From NCBI GenBank assembly GCA_963978155.1, contig CAXBRK010000106.1, forward strand, positions 1 through 7,079: a stretch of DNA of 7,079 bases, read 5' to 3'. Source of the DNA: UBA8653 sp963978155. Lineage in GTDB: Bacteria > Planctomycetota > Phycisphaerae > Phycisphaerales > SM1A02. Positions 1-6,141 of the stretch are shown here, one piece after another (position 1 is the stretch's first letter; each line of letters starts with the position of its first letter). Position numbers and translations under genes: made by a program. The notes beneath the pieces are model-generated. The model was not told the origin of the DNA. It was given only the letters and a program-made list of their open reading frames with translations, and ran no database searches.

Positions 1-301
1 GGACGCTTCCCGGTGTGTGCATCCAGGCCCTTCCATCCTGAAAGCCGGACCAAGCCTTGGCCGCTTCCAATCGGTCTGAAGGTAGGGCCCGAATCTGCGA
101 GGCATCGCTTTCAGGGAGTGGGGGAAGCGGGCCGACTTCGGCCTCAAGTTCCTCAATGGCACCGTTCGCATGGGCCCGGATGACCCGTCCTGGTCCGTAG
201 GGCAGGGCGGCGAGCCAACCGTCGAATTGATCAGCGCTCAGCGAAGCGCGGACACGTTCAACCAATTCAGGTGGAAGCTCAGCGGATGGTGAGGATGTCA
301 T
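1..301 (-). CDS. Partial gene, possible RsmF/NOP2-like RNA m5C methyltransferase (N-terminus only)
   Basis: This open frame starts with ATG at 301-299 and runs off the left edge after about 100 codons without a stop. The visible part begins MTSSPSAELPPELVERVRAS and has a short helical lead (LPPELVERVRASLSADQFDGWLAAL), then RVIRAHANG, then an acidic stretch, then GFQDGRAWMHTPGSV. This order resembles the N-terminal region of RsmF/NOP2-type rRNA cytosine-5 methyltransferases, where LPxxFxxRxxxxL is followed by an RxLRVNT segment and a GxxYxQxxSS segment just before the Rossmann fold. The match is by eye and weak, and the SAM-binding and catalytic cysteine motifs lie outside the window. The start overlaps the last 23 bases of the upstream nitroreductase gene, so the two are probably cotranscribed and may be translationally coupled. 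No clear Shine-Dalgarno sequence precedes the ATG. The gene itself is well supported; the function is tentative. Confidence 0.6.
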   Translation of the reverse strand, partial: MTSSPSAELPPELVERVRASLSADQFDGWLAALPYGPGRVIRAHANGAIEELEAEVGPLPPLPESDASQIRALPSDRLEAAKAWSGFQDGRAWMHTPGSV

Positions 302-932
302 CCAGTGGCTTTCGAGATTGGTCTGGGACGGTGGCGTCGGGGTGAGGCCATCCGATGGGAATGAGCACAAAGGGGCGTTCGTGTTCGGACGCCCCGAGGC
401 AGTCGGTCAAGAACCCCATGGGGCTGGGGGTGTGGGTGAGTGTGGCGAGGCCAGCTTGTTGGGCGGCGGCCAGCAGCAATCCTGTGGCGATGCCCACCGA
501 CTCGTTCACGTAGTAAACCTTCTCGGAAACCCTCTCATCCCGGTCGTCCCGCATCCTTTTCAGAACCACGATCAACCACGGAGCTTCTTCCAAAAATGGC
601 TTCTGTTCGTCGGTGCCAATATGGGCGAGATCCCGAAGCCAGTCTTCGCTGGCCCGGCCGTTGTAGAACGCCCGCTCTTCCACCTCAGCGGCAGCGCGAA
701 TTTCAGATTTCAGGGCAGGGTTTTGCACCGCCACGAATCGCCAAGGTTGTTTGTTTGCACCACTGGGGGCGGTTCCGGCCGTGGCGACGATGGATCGAAT
801 CAGTGATTCAGGAACGGGTTCGTCTGAGAAATGACGCACACTTCGTCGCGCGTTCATTTTTTCAAAGAACGCATCTGCAGCGGCGACGGGGTCTTGGGGG
901 CGAAGAATTTGGTGGCGACGCTGCGTGGACAT
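279..932 (-). CDS. Nitroreductase-fold flavoprotein of the iodotyrosine deiodinase (IYD) type
   Basis: The 217-residue protein belongs to the FMN-dependent nitroreductase superfamily and looks like a bacterial homologue of iodotyrosine deiodinase, which reductively dehalogenates halotyrosines. FMN-site motifs are present: RRSVRHF (29-35), PSGANKQPW (56-64) and THTPSP (166-171), where Thr168 aligns with the Thr that contacts FMN N5 in human IYD. The C-terminus has ATVPDQSRKPLDDI, close to the same region of animal IYD. The substrate-lid residues Glu, Tyr and Lys of human IYD (E157, Y161, K182) align with E86, Y90 and K111 at exactly the same spacing (4 and 21 residues). The frame is open far upstream, but homology begins near residue 26, so the ATG at 932 is the sensible start. 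No signal peptide is seen, so it is probably cytoplasmic. It is divergent from the DUF1156 methylase gene and overlaps the next minus-strand gene. The physiological substrate is not known; deiodination is inferred from the triad. Confidence 0.9.
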   Translation of the reverse strand: MSTQRRHQILRPQDPVAAADAFFEKMNARRSVRHFSDEPVPESLIRSIVATAGTAPSGANKQPWRFVAVQNPALKSEIRAAAEVEERAFYNGRASEDWLRDLAHIGTDEQKPFLEEAPWLIVVLKRMRDDRDERVSEKVYYVNESVGIATGLLLAAAQQAGLATLTHTPSPMGFLTDCLGASEHERPFVLIPIGWPHPDATVPDQSRKPLDDILTIR

Positions 933-939
933 CAAAAGA

Positions 940-949
940 ATCTTACGCT
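940..949. promoter_or_regulatory. Putative symmetric bidirectional -10 element (first divergent pair)
   Basis: The sequence ATCTTACGCT fits A-N3-TA-N3-T. Read on the plus strand it gives TACGCT, ending 9 nt before the GTG at 959; on the minus strand it gives TAAGAT, ending 7 nt before the ATG at 932. The central TA is shared by both boxes. If the T of each TA is position -12, transcription would start at about 956 (plus) and 933 (minus), within 1-3 nt of the start codons. TACGCT is a poor match to TATAAT; TAAGAT is better. No convincing -35 box was found for either direction. Confidence 0.45.
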
Positions 950-958
950 TCGCACGTC

Positions 959-2809
959 GTGGACACCCGTCGAATCGATTTGTGCTTTCCGGTGGCCAAG
1001 GTCTCCGAGCTTGCGGCAAGAGAGCGTCGTTCTGCGGCCGCGCAGCCCTTGCCGTCGTTTGGAAAATGGTGGGGACGGAAGCCCCACAGTTTGATCCGGG
1101 CGATTCTGCTGGGCTGTACGCCTCACGAAGGTGCTGGTGAGCCTGTCCTGTGTCAGTGGGTGGATGCGCTGGAGCATGAGGAAGTGGCCAAGGCCAAATT
1201 GTCGGCCGCCCCCTTGGGCCGGGTGCTTGATCCGTTTGTTGGGGGCGGAGCGGTCCCTTGGACCTGTGCGTCGTTGGGCGTCGATTTCTTGGCTTCAGAT
1301 TTGCAGCCCCAGTCGGTCTTTCTGACCAATGCTTCGCTGCAGTTGGGAGCATTGACTCCGGATGAACGGCAGCACTTGCATGGCTTCCTGATTTCGTCCT
1401 ACGAGGAAGTCCAGCGTCGTTTGCATACCGATGGGTTCACTCACGATGCTGGCGGACGACTCTTGGACATGACGCTGTACCACGGTCGTCTTCGCGGGGT
1501 GGATTGCATCTCTTCGCGTCGTATTGATCACCGATCCAAGTTGTCCATCATCGACGGCGCCCTTGGCCCGTCCGAGGATCCTCATGCCGGTGCAACTGTG
1601 AAGCAAGGCCGGGTCTTGGTGGATGGAGAGCCGGTCCGATTTGATGAGCTCCGAGGCGACGGTCTTCGTCCATGGGATGCGGAACAGGTGGTGGGGGAGT
1701 CAGGAGAGTGGGAGGAAATTCCCTGGGCCATCCGTGTACATGACAACGGAAAACGAATTTGGGTGACGCCAACCAAAGATGACCTCCTTCGTGATCATGC
1801 GTTGACGCAGTTTGTTGAACGATCACTGGAGGGTTGGTTTGACATGGGTTTGATCCCCGAGTGCCTCATTCCCTCTGGCGTGGAAACGGATCGGTTGTCA
1901 CGCGAGCGCGGCTGGACCCATTGGCATCACCTCTTTGCCCCCCGTCAACTTCTGCAACTGGTTCGATTCCAAGAGGTCATTCGATCCCGCGCGAGAAACG
2001 AGGAGGAGCGTCTGGTGGGTGCCTTGGCGCTCGGCCGGATGCTGAATTGGAATTCCAGACTGTGCATGTGGAATCGTCATCTGGCCAAGACGGAACAAAC
2101 GTTCGCCAATCTGGCCCTCAATCCGTTGTCTGATTTTGGTGTTCGCTCTTGGCCGGCATTGAAGTCTGCCGTGGTTCGGAAGATCCCCGGGCACGGAGGC
2201 CGGCCGGGTGAAGCGTCGATCGCCGATGCCAGGTCGCCGGGTCCTGCCTTTGATCTCTGCATCACCGATCCGCCGTATGACGACGCGGTGCATTACGACG
2301 AACTGTCGTCTTTCTTTTCGGTCTGGCACCGCGATTTTCTGCCCGACGCCATTCCGGGCGATTCTCTGGAATCAGGAGATTTCGCCACGGGCCTTCAGGA
2401 ATCGTTCCAAAATCTTCGCGCCCGCATGCGGGCGGGAGGCCGAATTGTCTTGATGTTCGCTCAGAACGCTTCCTCGTCGTGGACAGATTTGGCCCACGCG
2501 GTTGAGGCGGCGGGCCTTTTTGTCCGTGCGGTCTGGCCGGTTGATTTGGAACCCCGGCCAGGATTGAAGCGAGGCCGATTCGGAACTTTGGCGGTGGTGG
2601 TGGTGCTCTCCCTCGAGGAAGGCCCCGGGGCTCCGGACGATCCTCGTGCCATGGCCCAAGCGGCTGGACTGCACGACGACGATGACCCCGACCGCCGTGC
2701 TGCCAATCTTCAGGCTTGTGCGGGCGCCTGCGCGCTGCGTCGATCGGCCCTGCGTGGTGGTGATCCTTCCACGCATTTGCGATCCATTTTGGATGAATTG
2801 GCGGTCTGA
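959..2809 (+). CDS. DUF1156-type adenine-specific DNA methyltransferase, compact form
   Basis: This 616-residue protein is a predicted SAM-dependent N6-adenine DNA methyltransferase of the DUF1156/COG1743 type. The N-terminus (TRRIDLCFPVAKVSE, 3-17) followed by WWGRKPHSLIRA (37-48) matches the DUF1156 pattern, whose usual form is WWARRPLAACRA. SAM motif I is DPFVGGG (91-97) and the catalytic motif IV is DPPY (437-440). Between them are family-like segments: THWHHLFAPRQLLQL (320-334) and WNRHLAKTEQTFANLALNP (371-389). Members I know of are often about 900-1000 residues and carry a Cys4 zinc-ribbon in the middle; here that part is reduced and residues 130-300 contain a single Cys (183), so the ribbon seems lost. 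The frame is open back to 440, but upstream codons overlap the nitroreductase on the other strand and homology begins at residue 3, so GTG 959 is chosen (TTG 980 would cut the motif). No Shine-Dalgarno sequence is visible. The target sequence is unknown, and no cognate nuclease lies nearby. Confidence 0.85.
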   Translation: MDTRRIDLCFPVAKVSELAARERRSAAAQPLPSFGKWWGRKPHSLIRAILLGCTPHEGAGEPVLCQWVDALEHEEVAKAKLSAAPLGRVLDPFVGGGAVPWTCASLGVDFLASDLQPQSVFLTNASLQLGALTPDERQHLHGFLISSYEEVQRRLHTDGFTHDAGGRLLDMTLYHGRLRGVDCISSRRIDHRSKLSIIDGALGPSEDPHAGATVKQGRVLVDGEPVRFDELRGDGLRPWDAEQVVGESGEWEEIPWAIRVHDNGKRIWVTPTKDDLLRDHALTQFVERSLEGWFDMGLIPECLIPSGVETDRLSRERGWTHWHHLFAPRQLLQLVRFQEVIRSRARNEEERLVGALALGRMLNWNSRLCMWNRHLAKTEQTFANLALNPLSDFGVRSWPALKSAVVRKIPGHGGRPGEASIADARSPGPAFDLCITDPPYDDAVHYDELSSFFSVWHRDFLPDAIPGDSLESGDFATGLQESFQNLRARMRAGGRIVLMFAQNASSSWTDLAHAVEAAGLFVRAVWPVDLEPRPGLKRGRFGTLAVVVVLSLEEGPGAPDDPRAMAQAAGLHDDDDPDRRAANLQACAGACALRRSALRGGDPSTHLRSILDELAV

Positions 2810-2852
2810 ACCCAAACCGAATCCGTGGGGACAACTTAGTTCCACTGATGCC

Positions 2853-2858
2853 TAAGAT
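2853..2858 (+). promoter_or_regulatory. Putative -10 box (TAAGAT) for a leaderless PhoX-like transcript
   Basis: TAAGAT fits TANNNT and ends 6 nt before the ATG at 2865, so the predicted transcription start coincides with the A of the start codon. GGGACA at 2828-2833 shares four bases with TTGACA at a 19-nt spacing and could be a weak -35. No Shine-Dalgarno sequence lies between. If it works, the gene has its own promoter and is not simply cotranscribed with the upstream methylase. Confidence 0.4.
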
Positions 2859-2864
2859 GACTTC

Positions 2865-4241
2865 ATGTCCTCTCTTGATCGACGTTCGTTTGTTCAGACA
2901 GCTGCCTTCGCGGCGGCGTTCGGCGGGCTCCACCGCTTTGTGCACGCGGGGAACACGCCAGGTTGGCCGGGGCCAGGTTTGGTCTCTGACCCCAAAGGAC
3001 AATTCGACCTTCCCGAAGGTTTTGATTACACGATCATCTCCCGCCGAGGAGAGCAGATGACGGACGGGTTCCGGGTCCCTGGACAACACGACGGCATGGC
3101 TGCTTTCCCCGGTTCTGGTGATGAAGTGATCTTGATGCGCAACCACGAGCAAGTGCGGTCTCCCAAAGGCTGGTCGCCCTACCACGAAAGCGCACCGGCT
3201 TCGCGGCTGGAAGGCAAGGCTTGGGATTTGGGCGACGACCCGTTCCTCGGCGGCGTGACTTCGGTGGTGTACGACACCAAAAAGCGCACACTCGTCTCCC
3301 ACCGGTTGGCCTTGGCCGGCACCGCTCACAATTGTGCGGGAGGGGCGACTCCGTGGGGCACCTGGCTTTCTTGCGAAGAGTGGATTGATGTGGATGACAC
3401 TTCCACCCAGCGCGACCACGGCTGGGTGTTTGAGGTTCCCGCCCACGCCAATGGAGAATGCTCGATGCCGGAACCACTCCGAGCACTGGGCCGGTTCCGT
3501 CACGAGGCGGTGGCCGTCGATGCAACATCTGGCGTTCTGTATCTCACCGAAGATGAGCACGATGGACTTCTGTACCGGTTTGTGCCTGAAGTCAAAGGGG
3601 ACCTGTCCGCGGGCAAGTTGCAGGCGCTCGCCATCCAAAAAGCACCCCGTTCGGATCTTCGCAACTGGGATCAAGATTCACCCGGACCGTCTCCGGTGAC
3701 CGGTGACACCCTCCCGGTGGAGTGGGTTGATCTCCTCGATATCCACGCGCCCCGTGGAGACCTCCGGATTCGCGGCCACGAGATTCATGGCGCCGCTCGC
3801 TTTGCTCGGGGCGAAGGCATCTGGGCAGGCAATGGTTCGGTGTACGTGGCGTGCACCAATGGCGGTCGCTCCCGAATTGGTCAGATTTGGCGCTACCACC
3901 CCAGCCCCTTTGAGGGCACCGATCAGGAAGCCGCTTCCCCCGGCCAACTCGAACTCTTCGTGGAGTCACCCGACAAACTCACGCTTCACTACGCGGACAA
4001 TCTGGTGGTCGCGCCGTGGGGCGATGTCTTTGTCAGTGAAGATGGTGAAGGCCACGACCGGGTGATTCGCATTGATCCCCAAGGTCGGTGCACGCCGTTT
4101 TTGGCCAACCGACTGTCCAGCTCAGAATTGACCGGGGTGTGCTTCAGCCCAGATGGCAACACCATGTTCGTCAACGAACAAGGCAGCGGGCTCACCTTGG
4201 CGGTCCACGGTCCGTTCCGTGAGCGCTTTGCCCAAGCTTGA
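2865..4241 (+). CDS. Tat-exported PhoX/DUF839 family protein (putative phosphatase)
   Basis: The 458-residue protein matches the DUF839/PhoX beta-propeller family, whose characterised members are calcium- and iron-dependent alkaline phosphatases. A twin-arginine signal is present: DRRSFV (5-10), a hydrophobic Ala-rich stretch (13-21), and a likely cleavage site after VHA (28), so it is probably exported folded with its metals. Family motifs in order are GFDYTIISRRGEQMTDGF (52-69), HDGMAAFP (75-82), NHE (93-95), TPWGTWLSCEEW (162-173), GRFRHEAVAVD (209-219), YLTEDEHDGLLYRF (226-239), ADNLVVAPWGDVFVSEDG (377-394) and TGVCFSPDGNTMFVNEQ (423-439). Cys170 with Glu171/Glu172 sits in the segment that supplies a Cys ligand to iron in PhoX; Glu214, Glu229 and Asp230 are further likely metal ligands. 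It is shorter than typical PhoX (about 600 residues) and nearer the smaller DUF839 proteins. Phosphatase activity is inferred from the family. The 3' end faces the merC-like gene across 24 bp. Confidence 0.9.
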   Translation: MSSLDRRSFVQTAAFAAAFGGLHRFVHAGNTPGWPGPGLVSDPKGQFDLPEGFDYTIISRRGEQMTDGFRVPGQHDGMAAFPGSGDEVILMRNHEQVRSPKGWSPYHESAPASRLEGKAWDLGDDPFLGGVTSVVYDTKKRTLVSHRLALAGTAHNCAGGATPWGTWLSCEEWIDVDDTSTQRDHGWVFEVPAHANGECSMPEPLRALGRFRHEAVAVDATSGVLYLTEDEHDGLLYRFVPEVKGDLSAGKLQALAIQKAPRSDLRNWDQDSPGPSPVTGDTLPVEWVDLLDIHAPRGDLRIRGHEIHGAARFARGEGIWAGNGSVYVACTNGGRSRIGQIWRYHPSPFEGTDQEAASPGQLELFVESPDKLTLHYADNLVVAPWGDVFVSEDGEGHDRVIRIDPQGRCTPFLANRLSSSELTGVCFSPDGNTMFVNEQGSGLTLAVHGPFRERFAQA

Positions 4242-4265
4242 CCAGCTGCGATCTGGCGTGAAGCC

Positions 4266-4811
4266 TCAGTCGTGCTGATCGCATCCTTCAAGTTGGCAGC
4301 CTTCGCGGCACTTGGAGAGGTTGCGGACGTGGGCAGTCACCAGGAACACTGAACCAAGCATGGTCAAAATGCTTTCGCGGCTCATCAAGCTGTGATCGTG
4401 TCCAGCATGGTCTCCCTCGCCCTCGTGGGTTGCGTGGTCGTGGTCATGGTCATGGTCGTGGGCCGCATGATGGTCAGCCTCAGCATGCGAACCATGGTCG
4501 TGTCCGCCGTGTCCATCGCCGGCCAAGAGGCCAATCAGAATCAGGGTCAGGCCCCAGCCTCCAAAAGCCAGTGTGGGCACATCGCGGTGTCGCTTGAAGC
4601 CACCCCGCAGCGCGGGAACCACAGTGGCCGTGACCAAGATGGCCATGACAATATGAAAACCAGTCCCCAGTGAAGACTCAAAGCGTGCCAGTGCGGGCAT
4701 CCCGGCCAGCAAAAAAGGCAACGCCACACAGTGCACCAGACACAGAGCGCTCGCCGAGATTCCAAGGCGGTCCCAGAGGCGGTGGCGGTGACGGAATTGT
4801 TCTTTTTGCAT
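4266..4811 (-). CDS. MerC-domain membrane protein with His-rich loop and Cys/His tail
   Basis: This 181-residue protein fits the MerC family (PF03203), small four-helix inner-membrane proteins; some members import mercuric ions, while many have no known role. The N-terminal pattern WDRLGISASALCLVHCVALP (13-32) is typical, with Cys24 and Cys28 in helix 1. Hydrophobic segments lie at about 17-40, 51-69, 82-98 and 147-161. Between helices 3 and 4 is a loop (about 99-140) with 15 His residues and many Asp, including an alternating Asp-His run at 119-126. The tail has CX3CX4C (168, 172, 177) plus His180. The loop and tail look like sites for soft or divalent metals such as zinc, nickel or copper, but the metal is not determined by sequence. 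The frame extends upstream to 4940, yet homology starts at Met 4811, which also gives a symmetric arrangement with the divergent propeller gene. No merR, merA or merT is present, so a mercury operon is unlikely. Confidence 0.85.
   Translation of the reverse strand: MQKEQFRHRHRLWDRLGISASALCLVHCVALPFLLAGMPALARFESSLGTGFHIVMAILVTATVVPALRGGFKRHRDVPTLAFGGWGLTLILIGLLAGDGHGGHDHGSHAEADHHAAHDHDHDHDHATHEGEGDHAGHDHSLMSRESILTMLGSVFLVTAHVRNLSKCREGCQLEGCDQHD
4434..4463. repeat. Short tandem hexamer repeat encoding the Asp-His run
   Basis: Five tandem hexamers of the form RTGGTC (plus strand; the last is GTGGGC) lie inside the merC-like gene. On the minus strand they encode residues 117-126, the alternating Asp-His run. 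Such a repeat can change length by slippage in 6-bp steps, each adding or removing one Asp-His unit without shifting the frame. Confidence 0.8.
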
Positions 4812-4819
4812 GGAGGCGC

Positions 4820-4829
4820 ATCCTACAAT
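4820..4829. promoter_or_regulatory. Putative symmetric bidirectional -10 element (second divergent pair)
   Basis: The sequence ATCCTACAAT fits A-N3-TA-N3-T. The plus-strand reading is TACAAT, one base from TATAAT, ending 8 nt before the ATG at 4838. The minus-strand reading is TAGGAT, also ending 8 nt before the ATG at 4811. The central TA (4824-4825) is shared. Predicted starts at about 4836 and 4813 leave leaders of roughly 2 nt. AGG just before the plus ATG (4834-4836) is too close to be a normal Shine-Dalgarno site. No clear -35 box was found. Confidence 0.5.
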
Positions 4830-4837
4830 TGGCAGGT

Positions 4838-6085
4838 ATGCGACGTCAGAATTGCCTCTTCGGATTGCTGGTGGCCGGATGCGGCCTGTCCCACACCCAT
4901 GAATACGCCGCTGGCGTCCTCCCGACCGCCATTGTTTCATGTGCCTGTGTTATTCCTGATGCTGGCCCGGTGGGGCCTGCGGTTTCGGACTGGGATGAAC
5001 CGTTCTTGACCGATTACGTCCAGTTGACCTTCGCCGACTCTTTTCACAAGGCGGGGGAGGCCTATTTCTCGCCAAACGGTGAGTGGATCATTTTCCAGGC
5101 GGTGGCCAAGCCCGCGGAAGGCGAATCTCCCGACGAGCATTACGCCATGTATGTCGCCAAGTTGCAGACCCAAGATGGAGCCGTCACCGGACTGGAAGAT
5201 CCCATCTTGGTCTCGCCCCCGGGCAGCGCGAACACCTGTGGTTGGTTCCACCCCCACGAGCCAGGCCGGATTCTCTTTGGCTGCACGTTGGTGCCACCCA
5301 GCGGCACTGATGTTCCCGGCTACCAGCGTGAACAATCGAAGTACCGCTGGGCCTTCCCCGAAGAGATGACGATCGTGCAAGGTGTGGTGCCGCAGATGCT
5401 CGGAAAGTCTGGGGCCATTGACCTGAAGCCCGTGGTTGACATGCCCGGATACTGCGCGGAAGGGTCATGGAGTCCCGACGGCAAAACCATTTTGTACGCC
5501 CGGGTTCTGCCGGAGACCCAAGACGCCGATTTGTACGTGCACGACATGGCCTCGGGCAAGAAGACCAAGATCGTTGCCGCACCGGGCTATGACGGGGGGC
5601 CTTTTTTTTCCCCTGACGGTCAATACATCTGCTACCGCTCCGATCGAGAAGGCAACAACTTGCTCCAAATTCAGGTGTCAAAGTTGCAAATGGACGAAGG
5701 TATTCCCTCAGGCATTCAAACCGAATTCGCCCTGACCGCCGACCGGCACGTGAACTGGGCCCCGTTCTTTCATCCTTCGGGCGACTGGCTGGTCTACGCC
5801 ACCAGCCGCGTGTCGCACCGCAACTATGAGGTGTTTGCGCTTCCTCTCACCGGAGACCTCTCGGTCAAAAAAGAGCCGGTGCGCATCACAAACGCGAATG
5901 GCTTTGACGGGCTTCCGGCGTTCAACCCCGAAGGGTCCATGATGATGTGGACGGCCCAGCGGGGCCAGGACCGCAACAATGAGGGGAGGCCCTCTAGCCA
6001 GCTTTGGCTTGCCAAAACCACCGGGCAGAAGATTCCGGTAGTAACTTCAACTGAATCTTCGGTACTGAATCAGTCTGGTGAGTAA
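4838..6085 (+). CDS. Secreted PD40/TolB-like beta-propeller protein, probable lipoprotein
   Basis: The 415-residue protein has a short export signal, MRRQNCLFGLLVAGC, ending in a lipobox (VAGC) with the candidate lipidated Cys at 15; the hydrophobic stretch is short, so simple secretion is an alternative. The rest shows six PD40/WD40-like propeller strands: AYFSPNGEWIIFQA (75-88), GWFHPHEPGRILFG (135-148), SWSPDGKTILYA (210-221), FFSPDGQYICYRSD (256-269), PFFHPSGDWLVYATS (309-323) and PAFNPEGSMMMWTAQ (360-374). These resemble the TolB propeller, but there is no TolB N-terminal domain and no tol-pal genes, so it should not be called tolB. Other features are a CAC pair at 35-37 and Cys 134, 149, 206 and 265, which could form disulfides outside the cytoplasm. 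ATG 4838 is chosen because it gives the signal peptide and avoids overlap with the divergent merC-like gene. It probably heads a run with the YceI gene 56 bp downstream. The binding partner is unknown. Confidence 0.85.
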   Translation: MRRQNCLFGLLVAGCGLSHTHEYAAGVLPTAIVSCACVIPDAGPVGPAVSDWDEPFLTDYVQLTFADSFHKAGEAYFSPNGEWIIFQAVAKPAEGESPDEHYAMYVAKLQTQDGAVTGLEDPILVSPPGSANTCGWFHPHEPGRILFGCTLVPPSGTDVPGYQREQSKYRWAFPEEMTIVQGVVPQMLGKSGAIDLKPVVDMPGYCAEGSWSPDGKTILYARVLPETQDADLYVHDMASGKKTKIVAAPGYDGGPFFSPDGQYICYRSDREGNNLLQIQVSKLQMDEGIPSGIQTEFALTADRHVNWAPFFHPSGDWLVYATSRVSHRNYEVFALPLTGDLSVKKEPVRITNANGFDGLPAFNPEGSMMMWTAQRGQDRNNEGRPSSQLWLAKTTGQKIPVVTSTESSVLNQSGE

Positions 6086-6114
6086 GAACCGCGCCCCTTT
6101 GGCCACACTGCGGA

Positions 6115-6120
6115 TAAGTT
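6115..6120 (+). promoter_or_regulatory. Possible -10 box (TAAGTT) before the YceI gene
   Basis: TAAGTT fits TANNNT and would place a transcript start near 6127, giving a leader of about 15 nt that just includes the GGAGG ribosome-binding site. No -35 is evident. The YceI gene may simply be read through from the propeller gene, so this is weakly supported. Confidence 0.2.
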
Positions 6121-6127
6121 TCGCAAT

Positions 6128-6132
6128 GGAGG
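6128..6132 (+). promoter_or_regulatory. Shine-Dalgarno sequence (GGAGG) for the YceI gene
   Basis: GGAGG lies 9 nt before the ATG at 6142 and decides that start over the out-of-frame ATG at 6126. It shows that the organism uses Shine-Dalgarno initiation for at least some genes, in contrast to the divergently transcribed genes in this window. Confidence 0.8.
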
Positions 6133-6141
6133 TATCGCCTT

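Noticed and set aside
440..958. Upstream extension of the DUF1156 frame to ATG 440
   Set aside because: It would overlap nearly all of the well-supported IYD-like gene on the other strand, and the added residues have no family similarity. Homology starts right after GTG 959.
933..1352. Upstream extension of the IYD-like frame to 1352
   Set aside because: The added sequence is Pro/Arg-rich, overlaps the DUF1156 gene, and precedes the point where nitroreductase homology begins.
959..2809. A complete phage-defence system around the DUF1156 methylase
   Set aside because: No ATPase, helicase, nuclease or other typical partner is encoded in the window; the neighbours look metabolic or envelope-related.
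2825..2845. Possible hairpin between the DUF1156 and PhoX-like genes
   Set aside because: Four Watson-Crick pairs plus two G-U pairs around a 9-nt loop with no T-run after it; too weak to call a terminator.
2262..3674. A 470-codon open frame on the minus strand
   Set aside because: It spans the end of the DUF1156 gene, the intergenic gap and much of the PhoX-like gene, both of which have clear family motifs on the plus strand. Its translation is rich in Arg and Pro and shows no recognisable domain; it is an antisense shadow in high-GC DNA.
4242..4265. Possible bidirectional terminator between the convergent genes
   Set aside because: Only a CCAG/CTGG four-base stem is visible and there is no T-run on either strand.
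4838..6085. Calling the propeller gene tolB
   Set aside because: The TolB N-terminal domain is absent, a lipobox-like signal is present, and no tolQRA or pal genes are nearby; only the propeller repeats are shared.
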